Origin: Candidatus Gastranaerophilales bacterium
Lineage (GTDB): Bacteria > Cyanobacteriota > Vampirovibrionia > Gastranaerophilales > Gastranaerophilaceae
Length of the DNA: 13,899 nt
Direction of reading: 5' to 3'
Assembly (NCBI GenBank): GCA_947589525.1
Contig: CANQAW010000021.1
Location: 1 to 13,899, forward strand
The notes beneath the pieces were generated by a model that did not search any database, was not told where the DNA came from, and was given only the letters and a program-made list of their open reading frames with translations. Position 1 is the first letter of the stretch, and each line of letters starts with the position of its first letter. The position numbers and the translations under genes were made by a program. Positions 1 through 6,533 of this stretch are shown in pieces.

Positions 1-474
1 TGAACCGAACACATTATTCCAATATCTTGAAGAAATAACGGGCATTTGAGAAATTGTGAAGAATTTATTTATTTCATCAAACGTGCTGGTAGCACCCGCA
101 CGCCTTGCACAAACTACGGCAGCAGCGGGTTTTAACTTAAATATATTGCTGTCCGCCCTAAAAGAAGCAAAGAAGACTCTGTTCATAAAAGAAATTAAAT
201 TACCGTAAGCTCCGGCATAATGAACGGGAGAGCCGAAAATAAATCCGTCGGCAGTTTTTGCCTTTTCAATAAAAACATTAACTTTATCATCGATTACGCA
301 TTTTTTTAATTTTGCGCATGCCCCGCAACCTGTGCAAGAAGCAATAGGCTCAGCTCCGACTTGAAAAATTTCCGATTCAATTCCTTCTTTTTTAAATTGC
401 TCGGATATTTCAGTTAACGCCCTATGTGTTGTTCCTTCTTTATGAGGCGAACCGCAGACTAATAAAACTTTCAT
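1..474 (-). CDS. NADPH-dependent FMN reductase / iron-sulfur flavoprotein family, partial (C-terminus beyond left edge)
   Basis: The first 158 residues of a cytoplasmic flavodoxin-fold oxidoreductase are visible; the rest lies beyond base 1. It starts MKVLLVCGSPHKEGTTHRAL, where GSPxxxGTT is the FMN phosphate-binding loop. Residues 47-59 hold C-x2-C-x2-C-x5-C (Cys47, 50, 53, 59), the compact cysteine motif that binds a 4Fe-4S cluster in Isf-type flavoproteins, followed by an acidic DD. A second flavin-contact stretch, FGSPVHYAGAYGN, lies near residues 84-96, with an NR two turns later. Such proteins pass electrons between ferredoxin-like or NAD(P)H donors and small acceptors; the actual substrate cannot be read from the sequence. 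The start is set by an AGAGGG ribosome binding site (481-486) six bases before the ATG. The gene is divergent from mscL. A plain NADPH:FMN reductase lacking the cluster is the alternative, but all four cysteines favour the Fe-S form. Confidence 0.88.
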   Translation of the reverse strand, partial: MKVLLVCGSPHKEGTTHRALTEISEQFKKEGIESEIFQVGAEPIASCTGCGACAKLKKCVIDDKVNVFIEKAKTADGFIFGSPVHYAGAYGNLISFMNRVFFASFRADSNIFKLKPAAAVVCARRAGATSTFDEINKFFTISQMPVISSRYWNNVFGS

Positions 475-532
475 AAATTACCCTCTTATAAAATATTTTC
501 TTTTATATTATTATATCTAAAAAGGAGAAAAT
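475..532. promoter_or_regulatory. Divergent promoter region between the flavoprotein gene and mscL
   Basis: This is a 58-base AT-rich spacer. On the minus strand a perfect TATAAT (plus-strand 510-515) would give a leader of roughly 28 bases carrying the AGAGGG site. On the plus strand TATTAT (506-511) overlaps it and is followed by the AAGGAG site of mscL at about 522-526. No convincing -35 boxes are visible and AT-rich DNA yields such hexamers by chance, so the exact positions are tentative. Confidence 0.35.
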
Positions 533-1009
533 ATGTTAGACAGATTTAAAAGATACGCTGATGAATTTAAAACTTTTGCAATCAAAGGAAACGTAATCGA
601 TATGGCAGTCGGTATTATAATCGGCGCTTCATTTTCCAAAATAGTCGATTCAATGGTTAAAGACATAATAATGCCTCCGATGGGCTGGCTGATGGGAAAA
701 GTGGATTTTACAAATCTTTATTTAACTTTACCCGACTATGAAGGAAAAATCGTTAAATACCCCTCGCTTGAAGCCGCTCAAAGCGCAGGCGCCGTAACGA
801 TTAATTACGGGCTTTTCATTAACACTTTAATAAGCTTTATTTTTGTTGCTTTTGCGGTTTTTCTTTTAATTAAATTCATAAATAAATTAAGAGCAACAAC
901 ACAAAAAGAATGCGAGCAAGCGCAACCCCAAACAAAAATATGCCCGAAATGTTTCAGTGAAATCAATATTCAGGCAACAAGATGCCCTCATTGCACATCT
1001 GATTTATAA
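533..1009 (+). CDS. mscL: Large-conductance mechanosensitive channel MscL with C-terminal zinc ribbon
   Basis: MscL forms a homopentameric pore in the inner membrane that opens under membrane tension and releases solutes during hypo-osmotic shock. The N-terminus MLDRFKRYADEFKTFAIKGN and the following VIDMAVGIIIGASFSKIV are the family signature: an amphipathic N-terminal helix then TM1 (about 19-42). The periplasmic loop includes VDFTNLYLTL; TM2 runs about 94-117. At 158 residues it is longer than the usual 130-140. The extra C-terminal part is a treble-clef-like zinc ribbon with Cys137, Cys140, Cys151 and Cys154 (CPKC-x10-CPHC) in place of the simple helical bundle tail. I recall similar ribbon-tailed MscL proteins in other bacteria, so this is probably a known subfamily. 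The start is supported by AAGGAG eight bases upstream. The gene is monocistronic, followed at once by a strong terminator. Confidence 0.96.
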   Translation: MLDRFKRYADEFKTFAIKGNVIDMAVGIIIGASFSKIVDSMVKDIIMPPMGWLMGKVDFTNLYLTLPDYEGKIVKYPSLEAAQSAGAVTINYGLFINTLISFIFVAFAVFLLIKFINKLRATTQKECEQAQPQTKICPKCFSEINIQATRCPHCTSDL

Positions 1010-1012
1010 TTA

Positions 1013-1041
1013 AAAAACCCTATCTGTTTGATAGGGTTTTT
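1013..1041. terminator. Bidirectional rho-independent terminator between convergent genes
   Basis: A perfect 12-bp inverted repeat, AAAAACCCTATC (1013-1024) and GATAGGGTTTTT (1030-1041), surrounds a 5-base loop TGTTT. The outer A/T pairs supply the U-tract in both directions, so it can end mscL transcripts (3 bases after the mscL stop codon) and those of the convergent gene whose stop is at 1059. Confidence 0.93.
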
Positions 1042-1058
1042 ATATATTATTTAATTTA

Positions 1059-2222
1059 TTATTTTGCCATTTTATGCAGAGATTTAAGTAACTCAACTTC
1101 GCCTTCATTAGTATCAGATATACCTGAATAGAAATCTCTTAAAAGTACTCTGCCCTTGAAATTACGAGTAATTTTATTAAGTTCCGCAGGAGTGAATTCT
1201 TGTTCTATTAATTTAATACCGTCGAAATGAACAGAACTTGTAAGTTCATATTTTAAAAATTCATCGGAAAGACTTGCAACCGTTTCTTTTTTAAGAGATT
1301 TTAAAGCTTCAAAGTTTTTAGGGTTGATTTGTAATTCTTCATTTTGAGATTTTAAAAATTTTATTCTATCTAAAAGGCTTGATTCATCTTTAACAAAAAA
1401 TGCTCTTGCACTATCTTTTGCTGATATATTTGCTTTTTTGCCTGTTGCATATTCCAAAGCCGCATCTGCATTTGCAAGTTCCTGTGATAATTTTTGCTCG
1501 TCGGAAACAATATTTTCAGAAATTTCTTGAGTAGCTTTTGCGGCTGATTCTTTTACTTCTTGAGTAGCTTTTTGCGCAGTTTCGACTGCGTCTTGGGCAG
1601 TTTCTGCCACTTTAGGTGCTGCTTGTTGAGCTGCTTTGGGTGCACTTTGTGCTGCTTTTGTTGCTGCTTCTGTTGCTGCTTCTGTTGCTTTAGGCGCACT
1701 TTGTGCAGCTTCTGTTACTGCTTGTAATGTTTCGTCAGGGCTTTTAGCAAGTTGTTTTTTTGCTGCTTCTGCCGTCTTTGTTAAATTAAATTTTCTTTCA
1801 ACACCGTTTTCAACTATATTTACTATTCTTTCGCTGTTTACCGTTTCATAAGTTTTTTGTATTGCCTTTTCACCTGTTCTTGTTGAACTTTGTATTATAC
1901 CGTCTTTATATTTAAGGACGATTTTATCACCATTTTGAAGAGTGTCTTTAATTTTTCCGCTGAATTTTGTTCCGTCGGGAAGACTTGCAATTCCTTTGTT
2001 AAAGTTTATGTCGGTCAATTTATGAGATTTACCTGTTTTAACTGCAATTGCAACTGCTGCCGTACCTGCTGCAATTACACCAAGCGCTATAAGTGCTTTT
2101 TTTAATTTATCATCCCCGTTTTCAATTTTTTGCGGTGCTTGCGTTTCTTCTATGGGCGAAAATTGTACATTATTAGTTCTGCTTACTGTTTGTGACAATT
2201 TCATCGCTTGAATATTATCCAT
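1059..2222 (-). CDS. Ala-rich LEA-like repeat protein with one membrane segment, function unknown
   Basis: This 387-residue protein matches no family I recognise. In order: a polar N-terminus (1-40) containing NNVQFSP; one hydrophobic segment at about 42-62 (ALIALGVIAAGTAAVAIAV) flanked by lysines; a probably beta-rich part (about 70-150) with the paired motifs LPDGTKFSGKI and LKYKDGIIQSS, resembling MORN-like strand repeats; an alanine-rich helical repeat tract (about 150-240) of AQSAPKA/AAQQAAPK/AETAQDAVETAQ units with an approximately 11-residue period, like LEA or apolipoprotein amphipathic helices; and a charged helical C-terminus to 387. The start is placed at base 2222, not at an in-frame ATG at 2264, because AGGAGT lies seven bases before it and the extra 14 residues have no ribosome binding site. 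The protein is probably membrane-anchored with a long helical rod. Function and topology are unknown; a cell-surface or envelope-associated structural role is only a guess. Confidence 0.85.
   Translation of the reverse strand: MDNIQAMKLSQTVSRTNNVQFSPIEETQAPQKIENGDDKLKKALIALGVIAAGTAAVAIAVKTGKSHKLTDINFNKGIASLPDGTKFSGKIKDTLQNGDKIVLKYKDGIIQSSTRTGEKAIQKTYETVNSERIVNIVENGVERKFNLTKTAEAAKKQLAKSPDETLQAVTEAAQSAPKATEAATEAATKAAQSAPKAAQQAAPKVAETAQDAVETAQKATQEVKESAAKATQEISENIVSDEQKLSQELANADAALEYATGKKANISAKDSARAFFVKDESSLLDRIKFLKSQNEELQINPKNFEALKSLKKETVASLSDEFLKYELTSSVHFDGIKLIEQEFTPAELNKITRNFKGRVLLRDFYSGISDTNEGEVELLKSLHKMAK
1570..1720 (-). repeat. Degenerate tandem repeat encoding Ala-rich helix
   Basis: The 12-mer gttgctgcttct occurs twice in tandem at 1660-1671 and 1672-1683, followed by a partial copy (gttgctt) at 1684. 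A longer near-repeat, gcactttgtgc(t/a)gct, begins at about 1642 and again at about 1696; it encodes the two AQSAPKA blocks about 18 residues apart. The tract is locally more GC-rich than its surroundings because of alanine codons. Slippage in it could change protein length in 12-bp (four-residue) steps. Confidence 0.75.
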
Positions 2223-2347
2223 TTTCTTACTCCTATAATTTATTATATATTGTATTAAAAACACGCATTAAACAAAAATTGCCAAAAATTTAAAAATTTC
2301 TTAAATTTGTGTTACAATCAATTTTGTATCTGAATTAAGGAAAAAAT
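2223..2347. promoter_or_regulatory. Divergent promoter region for the Ala-rich protein gene and ychF
   Basis: Plus strand: TACAAT at 2313-2318 with TTAAAA at 2290-2295 (17-base spacing, 4 of 6 matches to the -35 consensus) could drive ychF; AAGGA at 2338-2342 is its ribosome binding site. Minus strand: TATAAT (plus 2242-2247) or TACAAT (plus 2249-2254) lies just upstream of the AGGAGT site of the Ala-rich protein gene. These are eye-identified hexamers in AT-rich DNA. Confidence 0.4.
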
Positions 2348-3439
2348 ATGCTTAAAGTAGGAATAGTAGGTTTACCCAACGTCGGAAAGTCAACTCTTTT
2401 CAATGCTCTCACCAGCACCAAAAACGCACAGAGTGCAAATTACCCTTTTTGTACAATTGAACCGAATATCGGCGTTGTAAATGTTCCGGATGAAAGACTT
2501 TATAAATTACAGCCTCTGGTTAATACAAATAATGTTGTTGAAACAAATATTGAATTTGTCGATATTGCAGGTCTTGTAAAAGGTGCAAGCAAAGGCGAGG
2601 GTCTTGGAAATCAATTCTTGCATAACATCAGAGAATGCGATGACATTGTTCAGGTTGTAAGATGTTTTGATGATGTCAACACAATTCACGTATCGGGAAA
2701 AGTTGACCCTATAGATGACATAGAAACAATAAATACTGAGCTTGCTCTGGCTGATATTTCTACTTTGGACAATATAGCAAAACGTATTTCAAAACAGGTT
2801 AAATCAGGAGATAAAGAAGCAAAAATTCAAGACAGCGTCATAAATAAATGTATGAAATTTCTGGAAAAAGGTCAATTTATTGATACATCCGATTTTTCGG
2901 ATGATGAAAAAAAAGCTCTTCATTTCTTTCACCTTTTAATGGCAAAACCTGTTATATACTGCGCAAATGTTTCGGAAACGGATTTAAAACAAGGTAATGA
3001 CTATACAAAAAAAGTCAAAGATTATATAGGAGAAAATTCCCGCCTTGTTTTAATATGCGCTAATTTAGAAGAAGAGCTTGTTGATTTGGGTGAAGTTGAA
3101 GCGAAAAGTTATTTGAAAGAATTGGGAATTGAAAATTCAGGCATCGAATTAATGATTAAAACAGCCTACGATATTTTAAATCTTAGAACATTTATCACGG
3201 CGGGAGAAAAAGAAGTCAAAGCTTGGACAATTAAAAAAGGAACAAAAGCTCCGCAAGCGGCGGGAGTAATTCACAGCGACTTTGAAAAAGGCTTTATTAA
3301 AGCGGAAGTTGTATCTTATGAAGATTTTATCTCCTGCGGTTCTTGGGGATTGGCTCGTGAAAAGGGTCTGGCAAGATTAGAAGGTAAAGACTACGTAGTT
3401 CAAGACGGAGATATTGTTATTTTTAGATTTAATAATTAA
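2348..3439 (+). CDS. ychF: Redox-regulated P-loop ATPase YchF (OLA1 family)
   Basis: YchF is a conserved cytoplasmic TRAFAC-class NTPase that binds ribosomes and prefers ATP to GTP; it has been linked to stress responses. The 363-residue length equals the family norm. Visible motifs: G1 GLPNVGKST (8-16), a switch region NYPFCTIEPNIG (31-42), G3 DIAG (72-75), LVKGASKGEGLGN (76-88) and a non-canonical G4 NVSE (207-210) in place of NKxD, which is what gives the family its ATP preference. A coiled-coil insertion occupies about 125-195. The C-terminal TGS domain (about 277-360) includes FTAGEKEVKAWT-like and IHSDFEKGFIKAEV sequences. The ATG has AAGGA at 2338-2342. Its TAA overlaps the stop codon of the convergent LUD gene by four bases, and no terminator hairpin separates the two. 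Confidence 0.98.
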   Translation: MLKVGIVGLPNVGKSTLFNALTSTKNAQSANYPFCTIEPNIGVVNVPDERLYKLQPLVNTNNVVETNIEFVDIAGLVKGASKGEGLGNQFLHNIRECDDIVQVVRCFDDVNTIHVSGKVDPIDDIETINTELALADISTLDNIAKRISKQVKSGDKEAKIQDSVINKCMKFLEKGQFIDTSDFSDDEKKALHFFHLLMAKPVIYCANVSETDLKQGNDYTKKVKDYIGENSRLVLICANLEEELVDLGEVEAKSYLKELGIENSGIELMIKTAYDILNLRTFITAGEKEVKAWTIKKGTKAPQAAGVIHSDFEKGFIKAEVVSYEDFISCGSWGLAREKGLARLEGKDYVVQDGDIVIFRFNN

Positions 3440-4086
3440 AATCCCAAATTTTCATTCACCAAAATAACATTTATTCTGCTTTTCGGGCGGGAAAGTCTTG
3501 TTATTACCATTTGAGCACAAATACTTGTTTCACTTTTGCAGTCGGCACATACTCCCGTTTTTAAGCAAGGTGTATTCATTTGATGAATTGTTTCTATTCT
3601 TTTGGAATTAATCGGTGCCGAAATATTTCTTACTCTTTTTACGGCGCTTTCCAAATCTCTTGTAACTTTGTTCATTCCGGCTATGACTATTACCTTTTTA
3701 GGTCCAAAACAAAGAGCGGAAACTCTGTTTCCTATTCCGTCCATATTAACAAGCTCGCCGTCTTGTGAAATTGCGTTTGCACTCATTAGAAATACATCAG
3801 CTGTCATTGATTTAACAATAAGCTCTTGTCTTTCTTCCTGAGTTTTGGCGCTTTCTCTGTCAAGCGTTTTATAACCCTGTTCTTTTAAAAATTCTTTTAT
3901 TTTAAGTTCATCCAAAGTCACGCTTCCGCCCCAAGATACCGTATTGTCTTTTGAAATAAGAGATTTTAATTTTTCCGTAACTTCATCTCTGTTTTTACAA
4001 AAACAAGCATTAAAATGTCTTCTGTTAAGCGCCTCTACAACACTGTTTGCCAATAACTCGTTTCTTTTTGAAATAAACTTATCCAT
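3436..4086 (-). CDS. LUD (lactate utilisation, LutC/YkgG-type) domain protein
   Basis: A 216-residue cytoplasmic protein of the LUD/DUF162 family, the fold found in the LutB and LutC subunits of L-lactate oxidation. Family marks are SWGGSVTLDEL (about 51-61), an acidic-glycine loop NMDGIGNR (114-121), and GPKKVIVIAGMNKV (128-141). The C-terminal segment has four cysteines, TPCLKTGVCADC followed by ICAQM (Cys174, 180, 183, 190), a C-x5-C-x2-C-x6-C pattern I recall in the stand-alone members and that could bind metal. No LutA or LutB gene is adjacent, so lactate oxidation cannot be assigned. The start is base 4086, where AAGGAG sits six bases upstream; an in-frame ATG at 4107 would overlap the preceding gene and has no such site. 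It lies ten bases downstream of the phosphoesterase-like gene, with its ribosome binding site touching that gene's stop codon, so the two are probably co-translated. Confidence 0.9.
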   Translation of the reverse strand: MDKFISKRNELLANSVVEALNRRHFNACFCKNRDEVTEKLKSLISKDNTVSWGGSVTLDELKIKEFLKEQGYKTLDRESAKTQEERQELIVKSMTADVFLMSANAISQDGELVNMDGIGNRVSALCFGPKKVIVIAGMNKVTRDLESAVKRVRNISAPINSKRIETIHQMNTPCLKTGVCADCKSETSICAQMVITRLSRPKSRINVILVNENLGF

Positions 4087-4096
4087 TGTGCTCTCC

Positions 4097-4867
4097 TTAA
4101 TTTGCAACTAAATTTCCCGCTATAAAATTATCATCCAAATCCATTTGAATAATTTTATAAGCGCAGTTTTTAGAGTAAGCTTGAGTAATTATATGGTAAA
4201 TATCACCCGTTTTAATTTCATAATCATCCCCGAAGTGACCGGAAACAATCACTTTGACATTATTGTGTTTTTTTAAAACTTCCAGATAATTTTCAACCTT
4301 TGCGGTTTCCAGCCATTTTGATTTGGAAGGCAAAATCGGGAAATGCTGTAAAATTACAACATTTTTATTTTTATATTTATCAAGAATTTTATCTAACCAA
4401 ACAAGCTCTTTTTTAGTATAATAACCGTTTGAGGATTGGAAAAATTCTTTAGACCCGTCCATCGCAACAAAAACCACGCCTTTCTTTTTAAAGACATAAT
4501 TAGGCTTATTCGGATGTGCTAAAAATCTTGCCCTTTTAACTCTTTTTAAATAATATTTTTTATCTATCCCGCTTGAGGATAAAACATCGCTTGAACCCAA
4601 AAGGACATAGCATCTTTTTTTGACTCTTTTTAAAAGATATAAAAATGTATTGAAATTATCAATGTTTGTTTTTGAGATATTGTTACCGCCGAAAACAACA
4701 AAATCAATATTGCTGTAGGAATTTATTTCTTTAATTGTATCTTGAAGTTTATAAGCGTTATTTACGTTTAAATTAATATCAGTTATATGGATAAATTTAA
4801 CCTCCCTGCCCAAAGCAACGGAAGTAAAAAATAAAAATAAAAAAACTATATAAAACAATTTTTTCAT
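4097..4867 (-). CDS. Exported calcineurin-like metallophosphoesterase-fold protein with degenerate metal site
   Basis: A 256-residue protein with a signal peptide (MKKLF, then a hydrophobic run to about 18, and ALG|RE as a probable cleavage site). The rest follows the layout of calcineurin-like phosphoesterases, but key ligands differ from the family pattern D-x-H / GD / GN-H-D / H / GH-x-H: motif I is TDIN (Asp30 kept, His replaced by Asn32); motif II is FGGNN (60-63, Asp replaced by Gly); motif III is GSSD (91-94, Asn and His replaced); motif IV QHFP keeps His175; motif V is GHFG (210-213, second His lost). Most ligands of the dinuclear metal site are therefore missing, so phosphatase activity is doubtful and a binding or structural role is more likely. 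No ribosome binding site precedes the ATG. It leads the two-gene unit with the LUD gene and is divergent from the symporter gene. Confidence 0.8.
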   Translation of the reverse strand: MKKLFYIVFLFLFFTSVALGREVKFIHITDINLNVNNAYKLQDTIKEINSYSNIDFVVFGGNNISKTNIDNFNTFLYLLKRVKKRCYVLLGSSDVLSSSGIDKKYYLKRVKRARFLAHPNKPNYVFKKKGVVFVAMDGSKEFFQSSNGYYTKKELVWLDKILDKYKNKNVVILQHFPILPSKSKWLETAKVENYLEVLKKHNNVKVIVSGHFGDDYEIKTGDIYHIITQAYSKNCAYKIIQMDLDDNFIAGNLVAN

Positions 4868-5018
4868 AACTATAGAATAATATAAAAAAATTATCTTGCA
4901 GATATAAACTCTAAGGTAATTTACAAAATGTTAAAAAATGCTTTTTTTGCATAGTAATTTTTTATTGTTCCTGATAGAATTAACCTGCCCCAAAGTTATG
5001 AGAAAGGGTTTATAGTAA
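4868..5018. promoter_or_regulatory. Divergent intergenic region with extended -10 promoter for the symporter gene
   Basis: Plus strand: TGATAGAAT at 4972-4980 is an extended -10 element (TG-A-TAGAAT) that does not need a strong -35; a start near 4987 would give a leader of about 32 bases with AAAGGG (5003-5008) as ribosome binding site. Minus strand: TATATT (plus 4879-4884) lies 11 bases before the start codon of the phosphoesterase-like gene and would give a nearly leaderless transcript. No riboswitch-like or strong hairpin structure was found in the remainder. Confidence 0.45.
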
Positions 5019-6533
5019 ATGAGTAAAAAAATTCTTTTCCTTGCATTAACAGCATTAAATTTTTTACAACAGGCAAACGCAATGAATGTTGATGAATTTA
5101 TGGATAAACATATTGCGCCTGTTTCCGATGCTATTGCAAATATTATTTTTTATCAAATAAATTTATTCGGAATTAAAATTCCCGTTATAATTTGCTGGAT
5201 TTTAACAGCGGGGATATTTTTTACTATATATTTCAAAGGAATTTCTATCTGGGGTTTTAAACACGCCATTGATGTAGTTTCGGGAAAAACTCATAAAAAA
5301 GATCACAAATCGGATAACTGCGGTGAAGTTTCTTCTTTTCAAGCCCTTGCAACGGCACTATCGGGAACAATCGGAATAGGTTCCATCGCAGGTGTCGCTA
5401 TTTCAATATCAATCGGAGGCCCTGGCGCTGCCTTTTGGATTTTTGCAGGTGCACTTTTGGGAATGTCAATTAAATTTATTGAAGCGACTTTAGCCGTTAA
5501 ATACAGAAGATTTAACCCTGACGGCTCCGTTTCCGGCGGGCCTATGCACTATATTGCACACGGTTTAACAAGAAACAAAATGCGCTGGTTGGGTCAGCCG
5601 TTATCCGTAATCTATGCTATTTTATGTATCGGGGGCGGTATAACGGGCGGAAACATGATACAATCAAATCAATCCGTCCACCAGCTTGTTTTCATAACAG
5701 GCGGAGAAAACAGCTTTCTGCACGGAAGCACTTGGATATTCGGGCTTGTTATAGCAATACTTATCGGTCTTGTTACAATGGGCGGGATTAAAAGCATAGC
5801 AAAAATTACAACGATACTTGTTCCTACAATGTGCGTTATGTATATTGTTTCGGGTTTAATTGTAATCGGGGCAAATTTCTTAAATATCCCCTCTGCAATT
5901 GCTTTAATTATAAAAGAAGCTTTTAACCCGACGGCTGTTGCAGGCGGTGTCATAGGAACAATTATAATCGGATTGAGGCGCTCTGTTCAATCAAATGAAG
6001 CGGGAACAGGTGCAGCTGCGATAGTTTACGCTACTGCTCAAACAAAAGAACCCGTTTCTCAAGGCTTTGTAGCATTGTTAGAAACATTTTTAACGGGGGT
6101 TTTGTGTTTATTTACTTCGTTTGCGATAGTTTTCTCCGGAGTTTTAGACAACACACAAATAGGTCAAATCTCGGGAATTGAACTTGCTTCCAATGCTTTT
6201 CAGTCGGTAATTCCGTTTTTCCCCGTAATTTTATCGTTAATTGCAATAATGTTTGCGCTTTCAACAATAATCTCATGGGCTTATTACGGTCAAAAAGCTT
6301 GGACATTTTTGTTCGGTGAAGGCAAAAAAAGAGTTTTAACTTACAATTTAATATATTGTCTTTTCATTATAATCGGCTCGGTTATGAATGTTAAATCGGT
6401 AATTGAGATAACGGATGCCATGATGATTGCCATGTGTGTTCCAAATATCATTGTTTTATACATTCTTTGTCCCGAAATCAAAAAGGATTTAATTGATTAT
6501 TGCAAAAGAGTTGAAGTGACTAAATTGTTTTAA
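5019..6533 (+). CDS. AGCS family sodium:alanine/glycine symporter
   Basis: A 504-residue inner-membrane transporter importing small neutral amino acids (alanine or glycine in characterised members) with Na+ or H+. Signature regions: GEVSSFQALATALSGTIGIG (about 101-120) with the following GSIAGVAISISIGGPGA; MSIKFIEATLAVKYR and GSVSGGPMHYI; RRSVQSNEAGTGAAAIVYA (about 324-342), part of the substrate/ion path; and ALLETFLTG. About ten to eleven hydrophobic segments are visible. The N-terminus (1-21, ending QQANA) looks like a cleavable signal peptide before the first mature segment, giving a length above the roughly 450 residues of the compact members. The ATG follows AAAGGG with ten-base spacing, slightly long. 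The gene is monocistronic, and its TAA overlaps the convergent neighbour's stop codon. Substrate specificity within the family is not resolved here. Confidence 0.95.
   Translation: MSKKILFLALTALNFLQQANAMNVDEFMDKHIAPVSDAIANIIFYQINLFGIKIPVIICWILTAGIFFTIYFKGISIWGFKHAIDVVSGKTHKKDHKSDNCGEVSSFQALATALSGTIGIGSIAGVAISISIGGPGAAFWIFAGALLGMSIKFIEATLAVKYRRFNPDGSVSGGPMHYIAHGLTRNKMRWLGQPLSVIYAILCIGGGITGGNMIQSNQSVHQLVFITGGENSFLHGSTWIFGLVIAILIGLVTMGGIKSIAKITTILVPTMCVMYIVSGLIVIGANFLNIPSAIALIIKEAFNPTAVAGGVIGTIIIGLRRSVQSNEAGTGAAAIVYATAQTKEPVSQGFVALLETFLTGVLCLFTSFAIVFSGVLDNTQIGQISGIELASNAFQSVIPFFPVILSLIAIMFALSTIISWAYYGQKAWTFLFGEGKKRVLTYNLIYCLFIIIGSVMNVKSVIEITDAMMIAMCVPNIIVLYILCPEIKKDLIDYCKRVEVTKLF

Noticed and set aside
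1636..2105. Plus-strand ORFs of about 71 codons opposite the Ala-rich gene
   Set aside because: They are antisense shadows of the Ala-rich repeat and neighbouring codons, with Cys-rich low-complexity translations and no ribosome binding sites.
4938..4952. Inverted repeat ATGC-T7-GCAT in the divergent intergenic region
   Set aside because: Only four base pairs with a seven-base loop and followed by mixed sequence; too weak for a terminator or a confident operator.
4998..5015. Five-codon upstream ORF (MRKGL, then stop) just before the symporter start, overlapping its ribosome binding site
   Set aside because: It has no ribosome binding site of its own, the codons show nothing regulatory such as a run of one amino acid, and no attenuator hairpin is nearby; a chance ORF is the simpler reading.
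5669..6306. Minus-strand ORFs opposite the symporter gene
   Set aside because: The symporter frame is strongly conserved across its full length; the antisense frames match no family and lack translation signals.
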